From Martinezella rhizogenes (GTDB taxonomy: Bacteria > Pseudomonadota > Alphaproteobacteria > Rhizobiales > Rhizobiaceae), in the NCBI RefSeq assembly GCF_007002745.1, contig NZ_SGNY01000012.1, positions 1-64,000 on the forward strand: DNA of 64,000 bases. Reading direction: 5' to 3'. Positions 55,202-63,331 of the stretch are shown here, one piece after another. Numbering within the stretch: position 1 is the stretch's first letter; each line of letters begins with the position of its first letter. Below the pieces are notes generated by a model, which ran no database searches, was not told where the DNA came from, and worked only from the letters and a program-made list of their open reading frames with translations. Made by a program: the position numbers and the translations under genes.

Positions 55202-55666
55202 ATGGGTACGATCGGAGACCTCGAACGGAGCGCCGGCATTGGGCCATCGTCCGCGGAACGCACCGCGTTCTGGCAGCAGTTCCACCACCTCAACGGAAAG
55301 GCGTGCCTCGACGCGGGCGTTGCGGAGCTTAAACGAATGATCGCCGCGAGGGAGGAACAGGCTGACGTTGCCTCGAGTAAGCAGCGCGCTGTTCCGAAGC
55401 GCGAAAGACTTCCTCCTTTGAGCGGTGAACAGGAAGCCGCGCTCCAGGCCTATGCCGCAAGACACGGGCGTCGCTGGAAGAGCATCCTGAACAACGTCTG
55501 GATGGGTGGCGCGCCCTATGACGATGGCGGGACACTCCGCGGTCTTCGAAACACGCACGGTCCGAGCTGGCTGCAATATTATCGGCTGCCCAAGCCGAAA
55601 CCCTCGGCCGAGACCATCATCGCGCCAATTGAGCGTGCGGCGAGTTCGGGAAGTGACGACGTATAG
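55202..55666 (+). CDS. Hypothetical protein (154 aa)
   Basis: It starts at an ATG four bases after the previous stop. The C-terminal half (EQEAALQAYAARHGRRWKSI, then VWMGGAPYDDGGTLRGLRNTHGPSWLQ) resembles a short conserved segment of plasmid hypothetical proteins. No enzyme motif is recognised. It is the last of a tightly packed four-gene run from 53493. Confidence 0.65.
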   Translation: MGTIGDLERSAGIGPSSAERTAFWQQFHHLNGKACLDAGVAELKRMIAAREEQADVASSKQRAVPKRERLPPLSGEQEAALQAYAARHGRRWKSILNNVWMGGAPYDDGGTLRGLRNTHGPSWLQYYRLPKPKPSAETIIAPIERAASSGSDDV

Positions 55667-55989
55667 CGTCCCGGCAGCCATCTTCCTTTCAGTACCTGGT
55701 TGGACCAGACCCCGTGCCGATTTGCCCTTCGGTTTTGCTGCGGTCTGAACCAGCGGCCGTTCGCTTCAAGGCCGCTATCCGCGCCGCCCGGCGGCCGGAG
55801 GCGCCGTCCCTCACGGAGCAGGCTTGCGGGCCTCGCAGGGCAGGATGCCCCGCTTGCCCGCAAACCGGCTCCGCTCAGCCTGTCGTCTCCGGACCTTGAA
55901 GCGCCCGTCTTCCGCCGGTTCGGGGCGACCGCACCGAAGGGCAAATCGGCACGGGGCCGGAGCCGCTTCGAGGTTGAAAGGAAGAAATC
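55667..55989. other. Long G+C-rich leader before the 195-aa gene
   Basis: About 320 bases contain no gene I can support. It is G+C-rich with several self-complementary patches and ends in GGAAGAAATC just before the next ATG. It resembles the leaders at 57353-57557 and 59375-59750 in style rather than in exact sequence. Confidence 0.4.
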
Positions 55990-56577
55990 ATGGCAAAGCC
56001 CGCTACCTCCCCTCGTCAATCCGCTCGCGTCGTGGCTCTGCGCAAAGGCGCAACCGTCGAAATGGTCCGGCTCACATGCCCCGACAGTGCCCAGGCGCTG
56101 AAGATCGCCGAGAGCTTCGGAACCGCGATCGTCGACAGCGACGGAATCCGCGATCTCCATGAGCGTCTGATCTCCGAGACGGCCGATGCTCTGAGCGATG
56201 GTCTCGGCGAAAAGGCCATGCAGATCCATCTGCAGCGGATCGTCGGCGCCTTCGTCGGCTCGGCGCACGGCGCAGGCCAATTCTATAGCCGCGCCGTCAC
56301 CGAGGCACGCGATGCCACGGCCAAGGCTGCCAACGACGCCCGCGACGAGGACCTCGACGGCCCTGTCGGCTACGACAGTGCTGCCCAGCGCAGACGCGAG
56401 TTTGCCGCCGACATGGGCGTGCAGGCTCATGCGCTTCGGGTGGCCGCGGAGGGCGCCGTTGCAGCCTACAAGCAAATCGTCGGTGAGGCCTGGAAACCCT
56501 TCGATCGGCCCGTCGAAAACCCAGGTCACTCTCTTGATCGCAAGGCGGCCGAAGCACAGATGTCGGCCTTCGACTGA
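55990..56577 (+). CDS. Hypothetical plasmid protein (195 aa)
   Basis: The 195-residue product is helical and Ala-rich (IVGAFVGSAHGAGQFYSRAVTEAR), without a recognised domain. AAAGGAAG precedes the ATG. The position next to a strong terminator at 56587 shows a single-gene transcript. It is probably conserved across rhizobial plasmids, but no role can be read from it. Confidence 0.65.
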   Translation: MAKPATSPRQSARVVALRKGATVEMVRLTCPDSAQALKIAESFGTAIVDSDGIRDLHERLISETADALSDGLGEKAMQIHLQRIVGAFVGSAHGAGQFYSRAVTEARDATAKAANDARDEDLDGPVGYDSAAQRRREFAADMGVQAHALRVAAEGAVAAYKQIVGEAWKPFDRPVENPGHSLDRKAAEAQMSAFD

Positions 56578-56586
56578 GCGCTTTCG

Positions 56587-56611
56587 GGCGGGGCTCCGGC
56601 CCCGCCTTTTT
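56587..56611 (+). terminator. Rho-independent terminator
   Basis: GGCGGGGC, TCCG loop, and GCCCCGCC form a perfect 8-bp stem followed by TTTTT. It ends the transcript of the 195-aa gene ten bases after its stop. Confidence 0.85.
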
Positions 56612-56702
56612 CCATGTCGGGAAGCAAGCGTGCCTACGGCCTTGGAAAAGGTCGCCCGATGATCTACATTATTTTCGAGATTTATCTACATGGAGACGAC
56701 CC

Positions 56703-56948
56703 ATGCCGATCAACGTCAACAATCCGGAAGCGGACGCGCTGACGCGCAAGTTCGCCGAAATGGCCGGCGTCGGCATTACCGACGCCATCGTCATTGCCAT
56801 GCGGGAGGCGATCGAGCGTCGCAATCGCGCGGAGACGCCACTGCAGACTGCTGCGCGGCTGCGGGAAAAGCATGGGGTCGCGATGAGCGACGACGTCCGC
56901 AAGCCTCTTCCTCCTGAAGCCTTCGACGAAATGTGGGATGACGCCTGA
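56703..56948 (+). CDS. vapB: VapB-type antitoxin
   Basis: The 81-residue product resembles PSK/RHH-like VapB antitoxins: NVNNPEADALTRKFAEMAGV and GITDAIVIAMREAIERR for the DNA-binding N-terminus, and an acidic/aromatic tail (PEAFDEMWDDA) that would block the toxin's active site. It overlaps the toxin gene by one base. The A+T-rich stretch at 56660-56690 is the probable self-repressed promoter. Confidence 0.88.
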   Translation: MPINVNNPEADALTRKFAEMAGVGITDAIVIAMREAIERRNRAETPLQTAARLREKHGVAMSDDVRKPLPPEAFDEMWDDA

Positions 56949-57352
56949 TGTTCGTCGATGCCTGCGCCATCATCGCGCTTCTCTCTGATGAGCCGGAAGC
57001 GGCGCGCGTCTCCGACGCCGTTGCTTCTGCCAGACATCCCTTCACATCTCCGGTCGCCATTCTCGAAACAGTCCTCGGCCTTGCACGGCCCGACAAGTTC
57101 AATCTTCCAGTGCCCGCGGTCGAAACGATCGTGATGGAATTCCTCGAAGCGCGGGAAATCGAGATTCGCGATCTTCCGCCCGCATCCGAGACGACGAGGC
57201 TCGCCCTTGTCGCTGCTCACCGCTATCGCAGCGGCCGCCATGGCCTGAACCTCGGCGATTGCCTGCATTATGCCTGTGCCAAATTCCATGGCGTGCCGAT
57301 CCTCGCCACTGCGGATGAGTTCAGGTCGACCGACCTCGAAACAATTCCTTGA
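56948..57352 (+). CDS. vapC: VapC-type PIN-domain ribonuclease toxin
   Basis: The 134-residue protein has a PIN fold with the usual acidic residues: D4 in MFVDACAII, E40 in SPVAILETVLGL, D104 in LNLGDCLHYA and D123 in LATADEF. VapC toxins cleave tRNA or rRNA when the antitoxin is lost. The pair sits between backbone genes and most likely serves plasmid stabilisation (inference). Confidence 0.92.
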   Translation: MFVDACAIIALLSDEPEAARVSDAVASARHPFTSPVAILETVLGLARPDKFNLPVPAVETIVMEFLEAREIEIRDLPPASETTRLALVAAHRYRSGRHGLNLGDCLHYACAKFHGVPILATADEFRSTDLETIP

Positions 57353-57557
57353 ATCTCCTGAAGCAGTGACGCCGAGATCGGCCCGTCGCGAACCCGTCCG
57401 GCTTTTGGTCCTGGCGGAGCGAGGCGTTCGGGCAACGGCTTCGCCGTCCTCCACGTCCGTTCCGGCCTTTCGGTGCCCTCACCCCTTTCCGCTCCGCACT
57501 TTGGACCGCCGTGACGGGGTCGCGATCGGCGCGACCTCCTTGAATTGGAGGTTTGAA

Positions 57558-58487
57558 ATGAGCAGGAAGGACGAAGGCCAGCGGGCCGACATCTACACGC
57601 GGATCACTGACAAGATCATCGAGGATCTGGAGAAAGGAGTTCGCCCATGGATGAAGCCATGGAACGCCGCGAACACGAACGGTCGTATCACCCGGCCGCT
57701 TCGCCACAACGGTCAGCCCTATTCCGGCATGAATGTGCTGCTGCTTTGGTCGGAGGGCCTGGCCCGTGGATATTCCTCGCCGATGTGGATGACATTCAAG
57801 CAGGCGCTTGAACTGGGATCGGCCGTGCGGAAGGGCGAGACCGGCTCGACCGTCGTGTTCGCGAGCCGCTTCACGAAGTCGGAGACCGACCGCAACGGCA
57901 ACGATGTCGATCGGGAAATTCCCTTTCTGAAGGCGTACTTCGTCTTCAACGTTGACCAGATCGACGGTCTGCCGGACCACTATTACCATCGGCCGACACC
58001 GGTCCTCGATCCGATTGAGCGGATCGAGATTGCCGATCGCTTCTTCCGCGACACTGGCGCCGTCATCCGGCATGGCGGATCGCAGGCATATTATTCGCCG
58101 GTGACCGACCACATCCAGATGCCGCCGTTCGAGACCTTCCGGGATGTGGAGTCCTACTACGCGACCCTTGGACATGAGGAAATTCATTGGGTTGGAGCCA
58201 AAGATCGTCTTGATCGCGATCTGTCGCGCTACGCGAAGGACCGGACGGAGCGCGCCCGCGAGGAATTGATTGCCGAACTCGGCAGCTGCTTTCTCTGCGC
58301 GGACCTCGGGATTGCTCCAGAGCTGGAGCCGCGACCGGATCACGCCTCTTACCTTCAGTCGTGGCTCACCGTTCTCTCAAATGACAAGTGGGCGATCTTT
58401 CAGGCGGCAGCGCATGCGCAGCGTGCAGTCAGCTATCTTCACGGTCTGCAGCCGTCCGCGGAAGGTGCCGACAAGGCGGCGGCATAG
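57558..58487 (+). CDS. ardC: ArdC-like antirestriction protein
   Basis: The 309-residue protein starts at the ATG at 57558 after TTGGAGG. The N-terminal domain (DIYTRITDKIIEDLEKGVRPWMKPW in outline, 57590-57665) is the ssDNA-binding ArdC domain. The C-terminal domain is a zincin-like metallopeptidase with H206-E-E-I-H210 and a following EELIAELGS supplying the third ligand. Homologues protect incoming plasmid DNA from restriction during conjugation. It has a 205-base G+C-rich leader. Confidence 0.92.
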   Translation: MSRKDEGQRADIYTRITDKIIEDLEKGVRPWMKPWNAANTNGRITRPLRHNGQPYSGMNVLLLWSEGLARGYSSPMWMTFKQALELGSAVRKGETGSTVVFASRFTKSETDRNGNDVDREIPFLKAYFVFNVDQIDGLPDHYYHRPTPVLDPIERIEIADRFFRDTGAVIRHGGSQAYYSPVTDHIQMPPFETFRDVESYYATLGHEEIHWVGAKDRLDRDLSRYAKDRTERAREELIAELGSCFLCADLGIAPELEPRPDHASYLQSWLTVLSNDKWAIFQAAAHAQRAVSYLHGLQPSAEGADKAAA

Positions 58488-58499
58488 GCGTGCTTTGAA

Positions 58500-58673
58500 T
58501 CAGGGACGGTCGCCAGTACCGACGGCCGTCTCTCTGATTGGCTCTGGTTCGGTTTGCGGATGCTGGTTCAGGGTGAGGTCCAACGTGCCCCAGATCGATG
58601 ACTTCGTGGCATCGGACTTGGGTTTGCGAGACGGCTTCCTCTCGACGATGAACGGTTTTGTCTGCTGACGCAT
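58500..58673 (-). CDS. Small basic hypothetical protein (57 aa)
   Basis: A minus-strand ORF of 57 codons begins at an ATG at 58673 with an excellent CAGGAGGATTT in front. The product starts MRQQTKPFIVERKPSRKPKS and contains SSIWGTLDL. It is basic at the N-terminus and not recognised with certainty, though similar short proteins are, to my recollection, seen in rhizobia. It is convergent with ardC. The strong ribosome-binding site is the main support. Confidence 0.55.
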   Translation of the reverse strand: MRQQTKPFIVERKPSRKPKSDATKSSIWGTLDLTLNQHPQTEPEPIRETAVGTGDRP

Positions 58674-58921
58674 AAATCCTCCTGGGCGACGAATCGCGCC
58701 TGAACGATATCGCGCACGCCACCGAACACAACAGGCTGTCATTCCAAGTTTCATACCGACGGTTTCGACGGCATGCCGTCGCCATTCGCGACAAAAGGAT
58801 TCCCACCCTCCCCCGCCTGTCCAGGTTGTTTGTAAGGAAAACACTTCGCCACATGGGTTGTTGCGGAATGCTGCGTCGCACAAATATAGGATGCGAGGAT
58901 ATCAACTGGAAGGGGCAGGCT

Positions 58922-59374
58922 GTGGAAAAATACGTGGGCGCGAAGCTGCATGGCATTCGAGTGACCGACGCAAAGCTGAACTACCACGGCTCGATCACGA
59001 TCGATGCGGACTTCTGCCGGGAGGTCGGTCTGAAACCGCTGGAATATGTGGAAATCTGGAACAAGATGTCCGGAGCAAGGATCAGCACTTACGTGCTCTA
59101 CGGTGATCCGGGCTCCAGGTGCTGCATTCTTAACGGTGCGGCCGCTCGCACGTGCCAGCAAGGCGATGAGATTATCATCGCGTCCAGCGTCTTTTGCGAA
59201 ATCGATGACATCATCAAGCTCAAGCCACGCGTGCTGGTCTTCGGAGAAAACAATGAAATCGTCGACAGGATCACCTACGAGGTCTTTCGCCGTGCAGACA
59301 ATTCTCTCGACATGGCCGTGAGCTCCGAGCTGCCCGACAACAGCTACGGATTTCCGGCCTCCATTTCCGGATAG
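58922..59374 (+). CDS. panD: Aspartate 1-decarboxylase (PanD) homologue
   Basis: The 150-residue product from a GTG at 58922 aligns by eye with PanD, the pyruvoyl enzyme that makes beta-alanine for pantothenate and CoA. The self-cleavage site is present: YHGS with G23-S24. Other active-site elements are KLHGIRVT, IWNKMSGARISTY, GSRCCILNGAAAR and GDEIIIAS. It is longer than the usual 126 residues by about 25 at the C-terminus (EVFRRADNSLDMAVSS on). The frame is open upstream to 58826, but that part has no similarity. No other pantothenate gene is nearby. Confidence 0.85.
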   Translation: MEKYVGAKLHGIRVTDAKLNYHGSITIDADFCREVGLKPLEYVEIWNKMSGARISTYVLYGDPGSRCCILNGAAARTCQQGDEIIIASSVFCEIDDIIKLKPRVLVFGENNEIVDRITYEVFRRADNSLDMAVSSELPDNSYGFPASISG

Positions 59375-59750
59375 CCTGATGCAGTCGGACGGCGTCCCTG
59401 GACGTTTGCCGATGTGGATTGCCACGACACCGTTTTCGCCTATTGCCGTTGCCCTTCAGGGGAGCCATTGTCCCGTCCCTTTACCTGACGTTAGCGGCGC
59501 TCCATTTGCGGGCTCGATGAGGCATGTCTGACCGGAGAGCGGCGTCGCCTCGATCGTCCTCCCGCAACGGCCATTCGAAACTTTCTTCCCCTGCCGACTT
59601 CGTCGCCATTCCTCGCGCGACAACAAAGTTGCTCCCGGCCGCCCTCCATTTCATTTCGGCCCTCTGGGTGCGGTCCGATCGTCCCCGGTCCTTGCGACAG
59701 CCATCGAGGCCGCAATGGAGCGGCCCGAAACAGCAAAAGGAACTTGGACA
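59375..59750. other. Noncoding leader region before DUF736
   Basis: There is no supported gene. It has mixed composition, with a long leader-like G+C-rich second half ending in AAAAGGAACTTGGACA before the DUF736 start. A promoter is expected here, but none is clear by eye. Confidence 0.35.
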
Positions 59751-60059
59751 ATGGCTACCATCGGCACCTTCACCTCCACCGAAAACGGCTTCTCCGGCTC
59801 GATCCGCACCCTCGCCCTCAACGTCAAGGCCCGCATCGCCCGCGTCGAAAACCCCTCCGACAAGGGGCCGCACTTCCGCATCTACGCCGGCAACGTCGAG
59901 CTCGGCGCCGCCTGGCAGAAGACCTCCGAGCAGGGCCGCGACTATCTCTCGGTCAAGCTCGACGACCCGAGCTTCCCCGCCCCGATCTACGCAACGCTGG
60001 CCGAAGTCGAAGGCGAAGATGGCCTGCAGCTGATCTGGTCACGCCCCAACCGCGACTGA
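59751..60059 (+). CDS. DUF736-family protein
   Basis: The 102-residue protein is a clear DUF736 member: [59 protein letters not shown] and [10 protein letters not shown]. The family is abundant on rhizobial and other alphaproteobacterial plasmids and is small, soluble and of unknown function. A double hairpin follows the stop and probably terminates transcription. Confidence 0.92.
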   Translation: MATIGTFTSTENGFSGSIRTLALNVKARIARVENPSDKGPHFRIYAGNVELGAAWQKTSEQGRDYLSVKLDDPSFPAPIYATLAEVEGEDGLQLIWSRPNRD

Positions 60060-60066
60060 GGTTCTC

Positions 60067-60147
60067 GAGGCTCCGCCGATCCGGCGGAGCCTCTCCCGCC
60101 AAAGTGAGAAGCCGGCACCAGGCATCGAGCCAGGTTCCGGCTTTTTG
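60067..60147 (+). terminator. Tandem hairpins, second with T-tract
   Basis: GAGGCTCCGCC (60067-60077) pairs perfectly with GGCGGAGCCTC (60083-60093). A second stem pairs AAGCCGG at 60109-60115 with CCGGCTT at 60137-60143, with an inner ACC/GGT and GGC/GCC pairing, and ends in TTTTT. The pair should terminate the DUF736 transcript efficiently. Confidence 0.75.
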
Positions 60148-60378
60148 GTGCCATGCGGAAACGGGGATAGCCGCTCAGATTTCCTGATGGTGCCGGGCCG
60201 GGCCGACGGCATCAAGGACGAGCGGTTAACCCCCAAATTTCAGGCCCGGTCCTGCGGCCCGATCCAGAAATTCGGCTCCCCCACTCGCCGCCTCCGGCGG
60301 TCGCTATCGCGATCCCTGACCCCGCCATCCCGTCCCGCCCTGCGAGCTCGTCTTTCACGAACTCAAGGAGATGAGATC

Positions 60379-60543
60379 ATGACGATCGAACAGCACATCG
60401 AAGAACTGCGGGCCGAGCTGAACAACGCATGCGACGCGGCCGAGCGCCGCCAGATCGAGGGCGAGCTTGAACTTGCACGGGCCGAGCTCGCCGTGCAACT
60501 GGCCGAGCAGGTCGGCACCATCAAGGCCGAGCCGCCCTTCTGA
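60379..60543 (+). CDS. Small helical hypothetical protein (54 aa)
   Basis: The ATG at 60379 is preceded by AAGGAGATGAGATC. The 54-residue product (MTIEQHIEELRAELNNACDA, then ELELARAELAVQLAEQVG) is Glu/Ala/Leu-rich and probably a coiled-coil helix pair. Small proteins of this kind are frequent beside DUF736 in rhizobial plasmids, as I recall. Function unknown. Confidence 0.7.
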   Translation: MTIEQHIEELRAELNNACDAAERRQIEGELELARAELAVQLAEQVGTIKAEPPF

Positions 60544-60866
60544 GGCGGCTTCTCTTCTCATTTCAGAGCCGAGCTTCGTCGGCGATCACCGTCTCCGATT
60601 CCAGCGCTTTCCGCCCGAGGAACAACCGCGCCATCGCATCTCTCCTTTCGACACAGCTGTCATCTACGTCAGGGGATGTTGCAGTCCTCGCGTCACGCCG
60701 CAACCTTGCGCCACCAGAATTTTCCCCACCGCATGCGGCTCCTCGCCCAGTCAAAATTCAGGCGGCTCCAGGTTCTCCGCTCGCGCTTCGACCGTTCCGG
60801 TGCGGCCCTCCTCCGAGGTCTGCTTTCGATCCCCGCGATATCAGCAATTCGAAAGGAGAACCTACC
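60544..60866. other. Noncoding stretch before the 57-aa ORF
   Basis: I see no convincing gene. A 23-codon minus-strand mini-ORF at 60563-60634 has a good AGGAGA but is too short to support. The 3' end (GAAAGGAGAACCTACC) serves the next ORF. Confidence 0.35.
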
Positions 60867-61040
60867 ATGCAACAACTCGCAAAGTTCCTTGCAGCCACCG
60901 GCCGCCGGCTCGGTAATCTCGGGAGAGTGATCTGTCACTTCTTCCGCAAGGGAAAGCTCGGGCTGAAGCTCGCGATCAAGATTCCGTTCTTCGTCGAGAT
61001 CGAGCTCAACTTCGAGACCGACTGGAATAGGCGCGAATGA
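60867..61040 (+). CDS. Small basic hypothetical protein (57 aa)
   Basis: The ATG at 60867 follows AAAGGAGAA with ideal spacing. The product begins MQQLAKFLAATGRRLGNLGR and includes LGLKLAIKIPFFVEIELNFE. The composition alternates basic and hydrophobic, suggesting a peripheral membrane peptide. The family is not recognised. The strong ribosome-binding site supports expression. Confidence 0.6.
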   Translation: MQQLAKFLAATGRRLGNLGRVICHFFRKGKLGLKLAIKIPFFVEIELNFETDWNRRE

Positions 61041-61100
61041 CGCGCCATGGCCGCCCTCGGCGGCCCTTTTCCTTCGTTCCGGCTCGGGCGTCATCGTTGG

Positions 61101-61367
61101 TCAGCTGAGAGGACGCTGGGCAAAAGTCCTCGGTCGATAGCCGCGAGCTCGCTTCTGCCGCGTCAGGTCGAGGAACAGTCTGACCGCTTCTTCCTCCCGC
61201 CCGAAATGGTGCACCATCATTTGTCCAGAGGTCCCGATCCGCCCCCAGCGTCGCGTCAGGCAGGTTTCCCCGAAAAGCGATATGGAAATCTGCATGGCGT
61301 AAAAGCGGGCCATGTTCTTCGCCGTGTCGGTTCGCTCGATGTAGAGCTGGTAAGGTTGCGTGACCAT
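61101..61367 (-). CDS. WGR-domain protein
   Basis: The 88-residue protein is a single WGR domain (QLYIERTDTAKNMARFYAMQ, then LTRRWGRIGTSGQMMVHHFG). WGR domains occur in PARPs and in small bacterial proteins and are thought to bind nucleic acid. I start at the ATG at 61367; the frame extends upstream to 61571 without similarity. It is convergent with the small ORFs to its left. Common on rhizobial plasmids. Confidence 0.88.
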   Translation of the reverse strand: MVTQPYQLYIERTDTAKNMARFYAMQISISLFGETCLTRRWGRIGTSGQMMVHHFGREEEAVRLFLDLTRQKRARGYRPRTFAQRPLS

Positions 61368-61676
61368 GTTCGCAGAGTCGCCGATCCGTGCCCGAGCGTC
61401 CAACGACAGTTTTGAATCGTTCGAGGCCAACCGATTCATTGCGGTGATGTTTCTCAAAACCTGAGCGATTGTCTGGGCGAGTCGGCGCAGCCGCACGGCT
61501 CTAGTCGCTGTGGCTCCCGGAGCCCAGTCGGTCTCCGCGCATTCGCGTGACGATCCTCTCGCGGATGGCACAGGGCCAACCTCGCGCGATCAGTTGCAGT
61601 ATCCCGAGCGCTCCGGACATGGCCGTGCAAGTCATCCGAGAGTGGATCCGACGACTTCATTCAAACTTTAATTTAA

Positions 61677-61701
61677 TTTTCATTCTCTCTGAATAATTAT
61701 T
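61677..61701. promoter_or_regulatory. Shared 25-bp motif, copy C (upstream of sensor locus)
   Basis: The element begins TTTTCATTCTCTC and ends GAATAATTATT, followed by ATTGC. Together with copies at 24511 and 35834 it shows 21 of 25 fixed positions. It lies 73 bases before a 94-aa ORF and the binding-protein/sensor pair. The rest of 61368-61774 has no recognisable gene and is A+T-rich just before the motif. Confidence 0.65.
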
Positions 61702-61774
61702 ATTGCAATCAGGTTCAACTAGGCAAAGCACCTGCGGATCAGGCACTGCAGCGCAATGAGAGAAAGTCAGAGAC

Positions 61775-62059
61775 ATGGCAGAAATTATCGACTTCCCCTT
61801 GGAGCGCAGCCTCAGCACCGAACAACGTGCACTGATCGACCAGATGGAAGAAGAAGGCGGCCGCTTTCTCAAGGCGACGGAGAGCCTGCTTGGCGTCCTG
61901 CGGCAAGCTGAACGTACGCAGAAGGCAATTCTCGCCTACCAAGCCGAGATCAAAGGCCGGAGCGGAGGAACGGCGCAGGTAGCCAGTCGCGAAGCGGGCG
62001 ACGGTTCCGCAGCTGGCGACTATCGCGGCAGCACTATCCGATATGCATCCGATGACTGA
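61775..62059 (+). CDS. Small hypothetical protein (94 aa)
   Basis: The 94-residue ORF begins MAEIIDFPLERSLSTEQRAL and contains RFLKATESLLGVLRQAERTQKAILAYQAEI, which looks helical. The second half is Gly/Ser-rich and probably disordered. No domain is recognised. It is the first ORF after motif copy C and precedes the binding-protein gene by 57 bases, so it may belong to the same transcript. Confidence 0.5.
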   Translation: MAEIIDFPLERSLSTEQRALIDQMEEEGGRFLKATESLLGVLRQAERTQKAILAYQAEIKGRSGGTAQVASREAGDGSAAGDYRGSTIRYASDD

Positions 62060-62116
62060 AGTTTTTCGAGTGGGTGACGATCGTCGCCATCGTGGCCATA
62101 CGTGAGGGGACAGACC

Positions 62117-63193
62117 GTGCTTGGGTTCGCAAAACAAAAACAATATGCTCTCCTCTTGGGAGCAGCACTCCTCCTTGGCCACAGCGCAAGAGCGCAAGAC
62201 ATAGACTTGATGAACGGGGTGGTAGCCCGCCCTGGTGACAAGGACACAATACCCGCAGAAAAATTCAAGAAGGCGAGCCCCTGGAAAATCGGGATGAGCC
62301 ACTTTGGCGTCAACGCCAACACATGGGCTGCCCAAATGGCCGCTGAATCGCAAGCCGCTGCCAAGAGTGATCCGCGCATTTCTCAGTTCGTGCTGCTCGA
62401 CGCCAATCTCAGCCAGGCCAAGCAGATCGCCGATATCGATGAGCTGATCGCCCAGAAGGTCGATGCCATCATCGTGACACCGGTCTCTCCGACCTCCGCA
62501 GATGCTGGTATCGAAAAAGCGGTCAATGCCGGCATTCCCGTCATCGTCCATACGGGCCTTACCAAAACCGACAAATTCACCGTCGATATTCAAGGCGGCG
62601 GCGAGAACTTCGGAAAGGTCTCGGGAGAGTTCCTGGTCAAGGAACTCGGAGGCAAGGGCAATATCTGGGTCCTGCGCGGACTGCCGACTCATCCCGAAGA
62701 CATCAACCGCTACAAGGGCCTGCTCGAAGCCATCAAGGGCACCGATATCAAGATCGTGGCCGAAGATGCCGGTCTCTGGTCGTATGATTACGGCCACAAG
62801 GTTTGCGAGACCTTCTATCTCGAAAACCCGAAGGTCGACGGCATCTGGTCATCGGGCGCCGACATGAGCCGCGCCTGCATGGATGTCTTCCAGCAATATG
62901 GCGCGAAGGTTCCGCCGATCACCGGTGAGGTGAACAACGGATTTCTCCAGAAATGGATCGACAGCGGGGTTGATGCCATCGCCACCGAATACGGGCCGGA
63001 ACAAGGGGCCGCAGCTGTTCGCGCTGCCGTCGCGCTGCTCGATGGCAAAGCCATTCACAAACGCTATGTCTATGAGCCCGACGGCTGGGACATCCAGAAG
63101 GCAAAGGCGAATTACCGCGCTGACCTGTCGGAGAAGTTCTGGATGCCAAGCAGCCTGACCGACACCGATCTTAAGGCCCTGTACGGCAAGTAA
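62117..63193 (+). CDS. Periplasmic substrate-binding protein 2 (TorT/RbsB-like)
   Basis: The product (358 residues from a GTG at 62117 with GAGGGGA in front; GTG 62102 is possible) has a signal peptide ending near SARAQD. It is a paralogue of the binding protein at 24732: KIGMSHFGVNANTWAAQMA, DIDELIAQKVDAIIVTPV, GIPVIVHTGL, VRGLPTHPEDINRYKGLLEA-type blocks and DGIWSSGADMSRAC all align. No transporter genes are adjacent; instead a membrane sensor follows after about 140 bases. It probably presents the same or a related ligand to that sensor, as TorT does for TorS (inference). Confidence 0.9.
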   Translation: MLGFAKQKQYALLLGAALLLGHSARAQDIDLMNGVVARPGDKDTIPAEKFKKASPWKIGMSHFGVNANTWAAQMAAESQAAAKSDPRISQFVLLDANLSQAKQIADIDELIAQKVDAIIVTPVSPTSADAGIEKAVNAGIPVIVHTGLTKTDKFTVDIQGGGENFGKVSGEFLVKELGGKGNIWVLRGLPTHPEDINRYKGLLEAIKGTDIKIVAEDAGLWSYDYGHKVCETFYLENPKVDGIWSSGADMSRACMDVFQQYGAKVPPITGEVNNGFLQKWIDSGVDAIATEYGPEQGAAAVRAAVALLDGKAIHKRYVYEPDGWDIQKAKANYRADLSEKFWMPSSLTDTDLKALYGK

Positions 63194-63331
63194 GACAAAT
63201 GCCTGCCCCGCGTTACCGCGGCTCGATGAACGTCAGAAGTCGATGTCATCACGAAACTATTCGAACCACCCCAGCGAGCGTGGCGTGATCAAAGCGCCCA
63301 CTGTCGCCCCGAATCCAAGGAGCCGTCTTCG

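Noticed and set aside
60563..60634. 23-codon minus-strand mini-ORF with AGGAGA upstream
   Set aside because: Too short to support without conservation or expression data.
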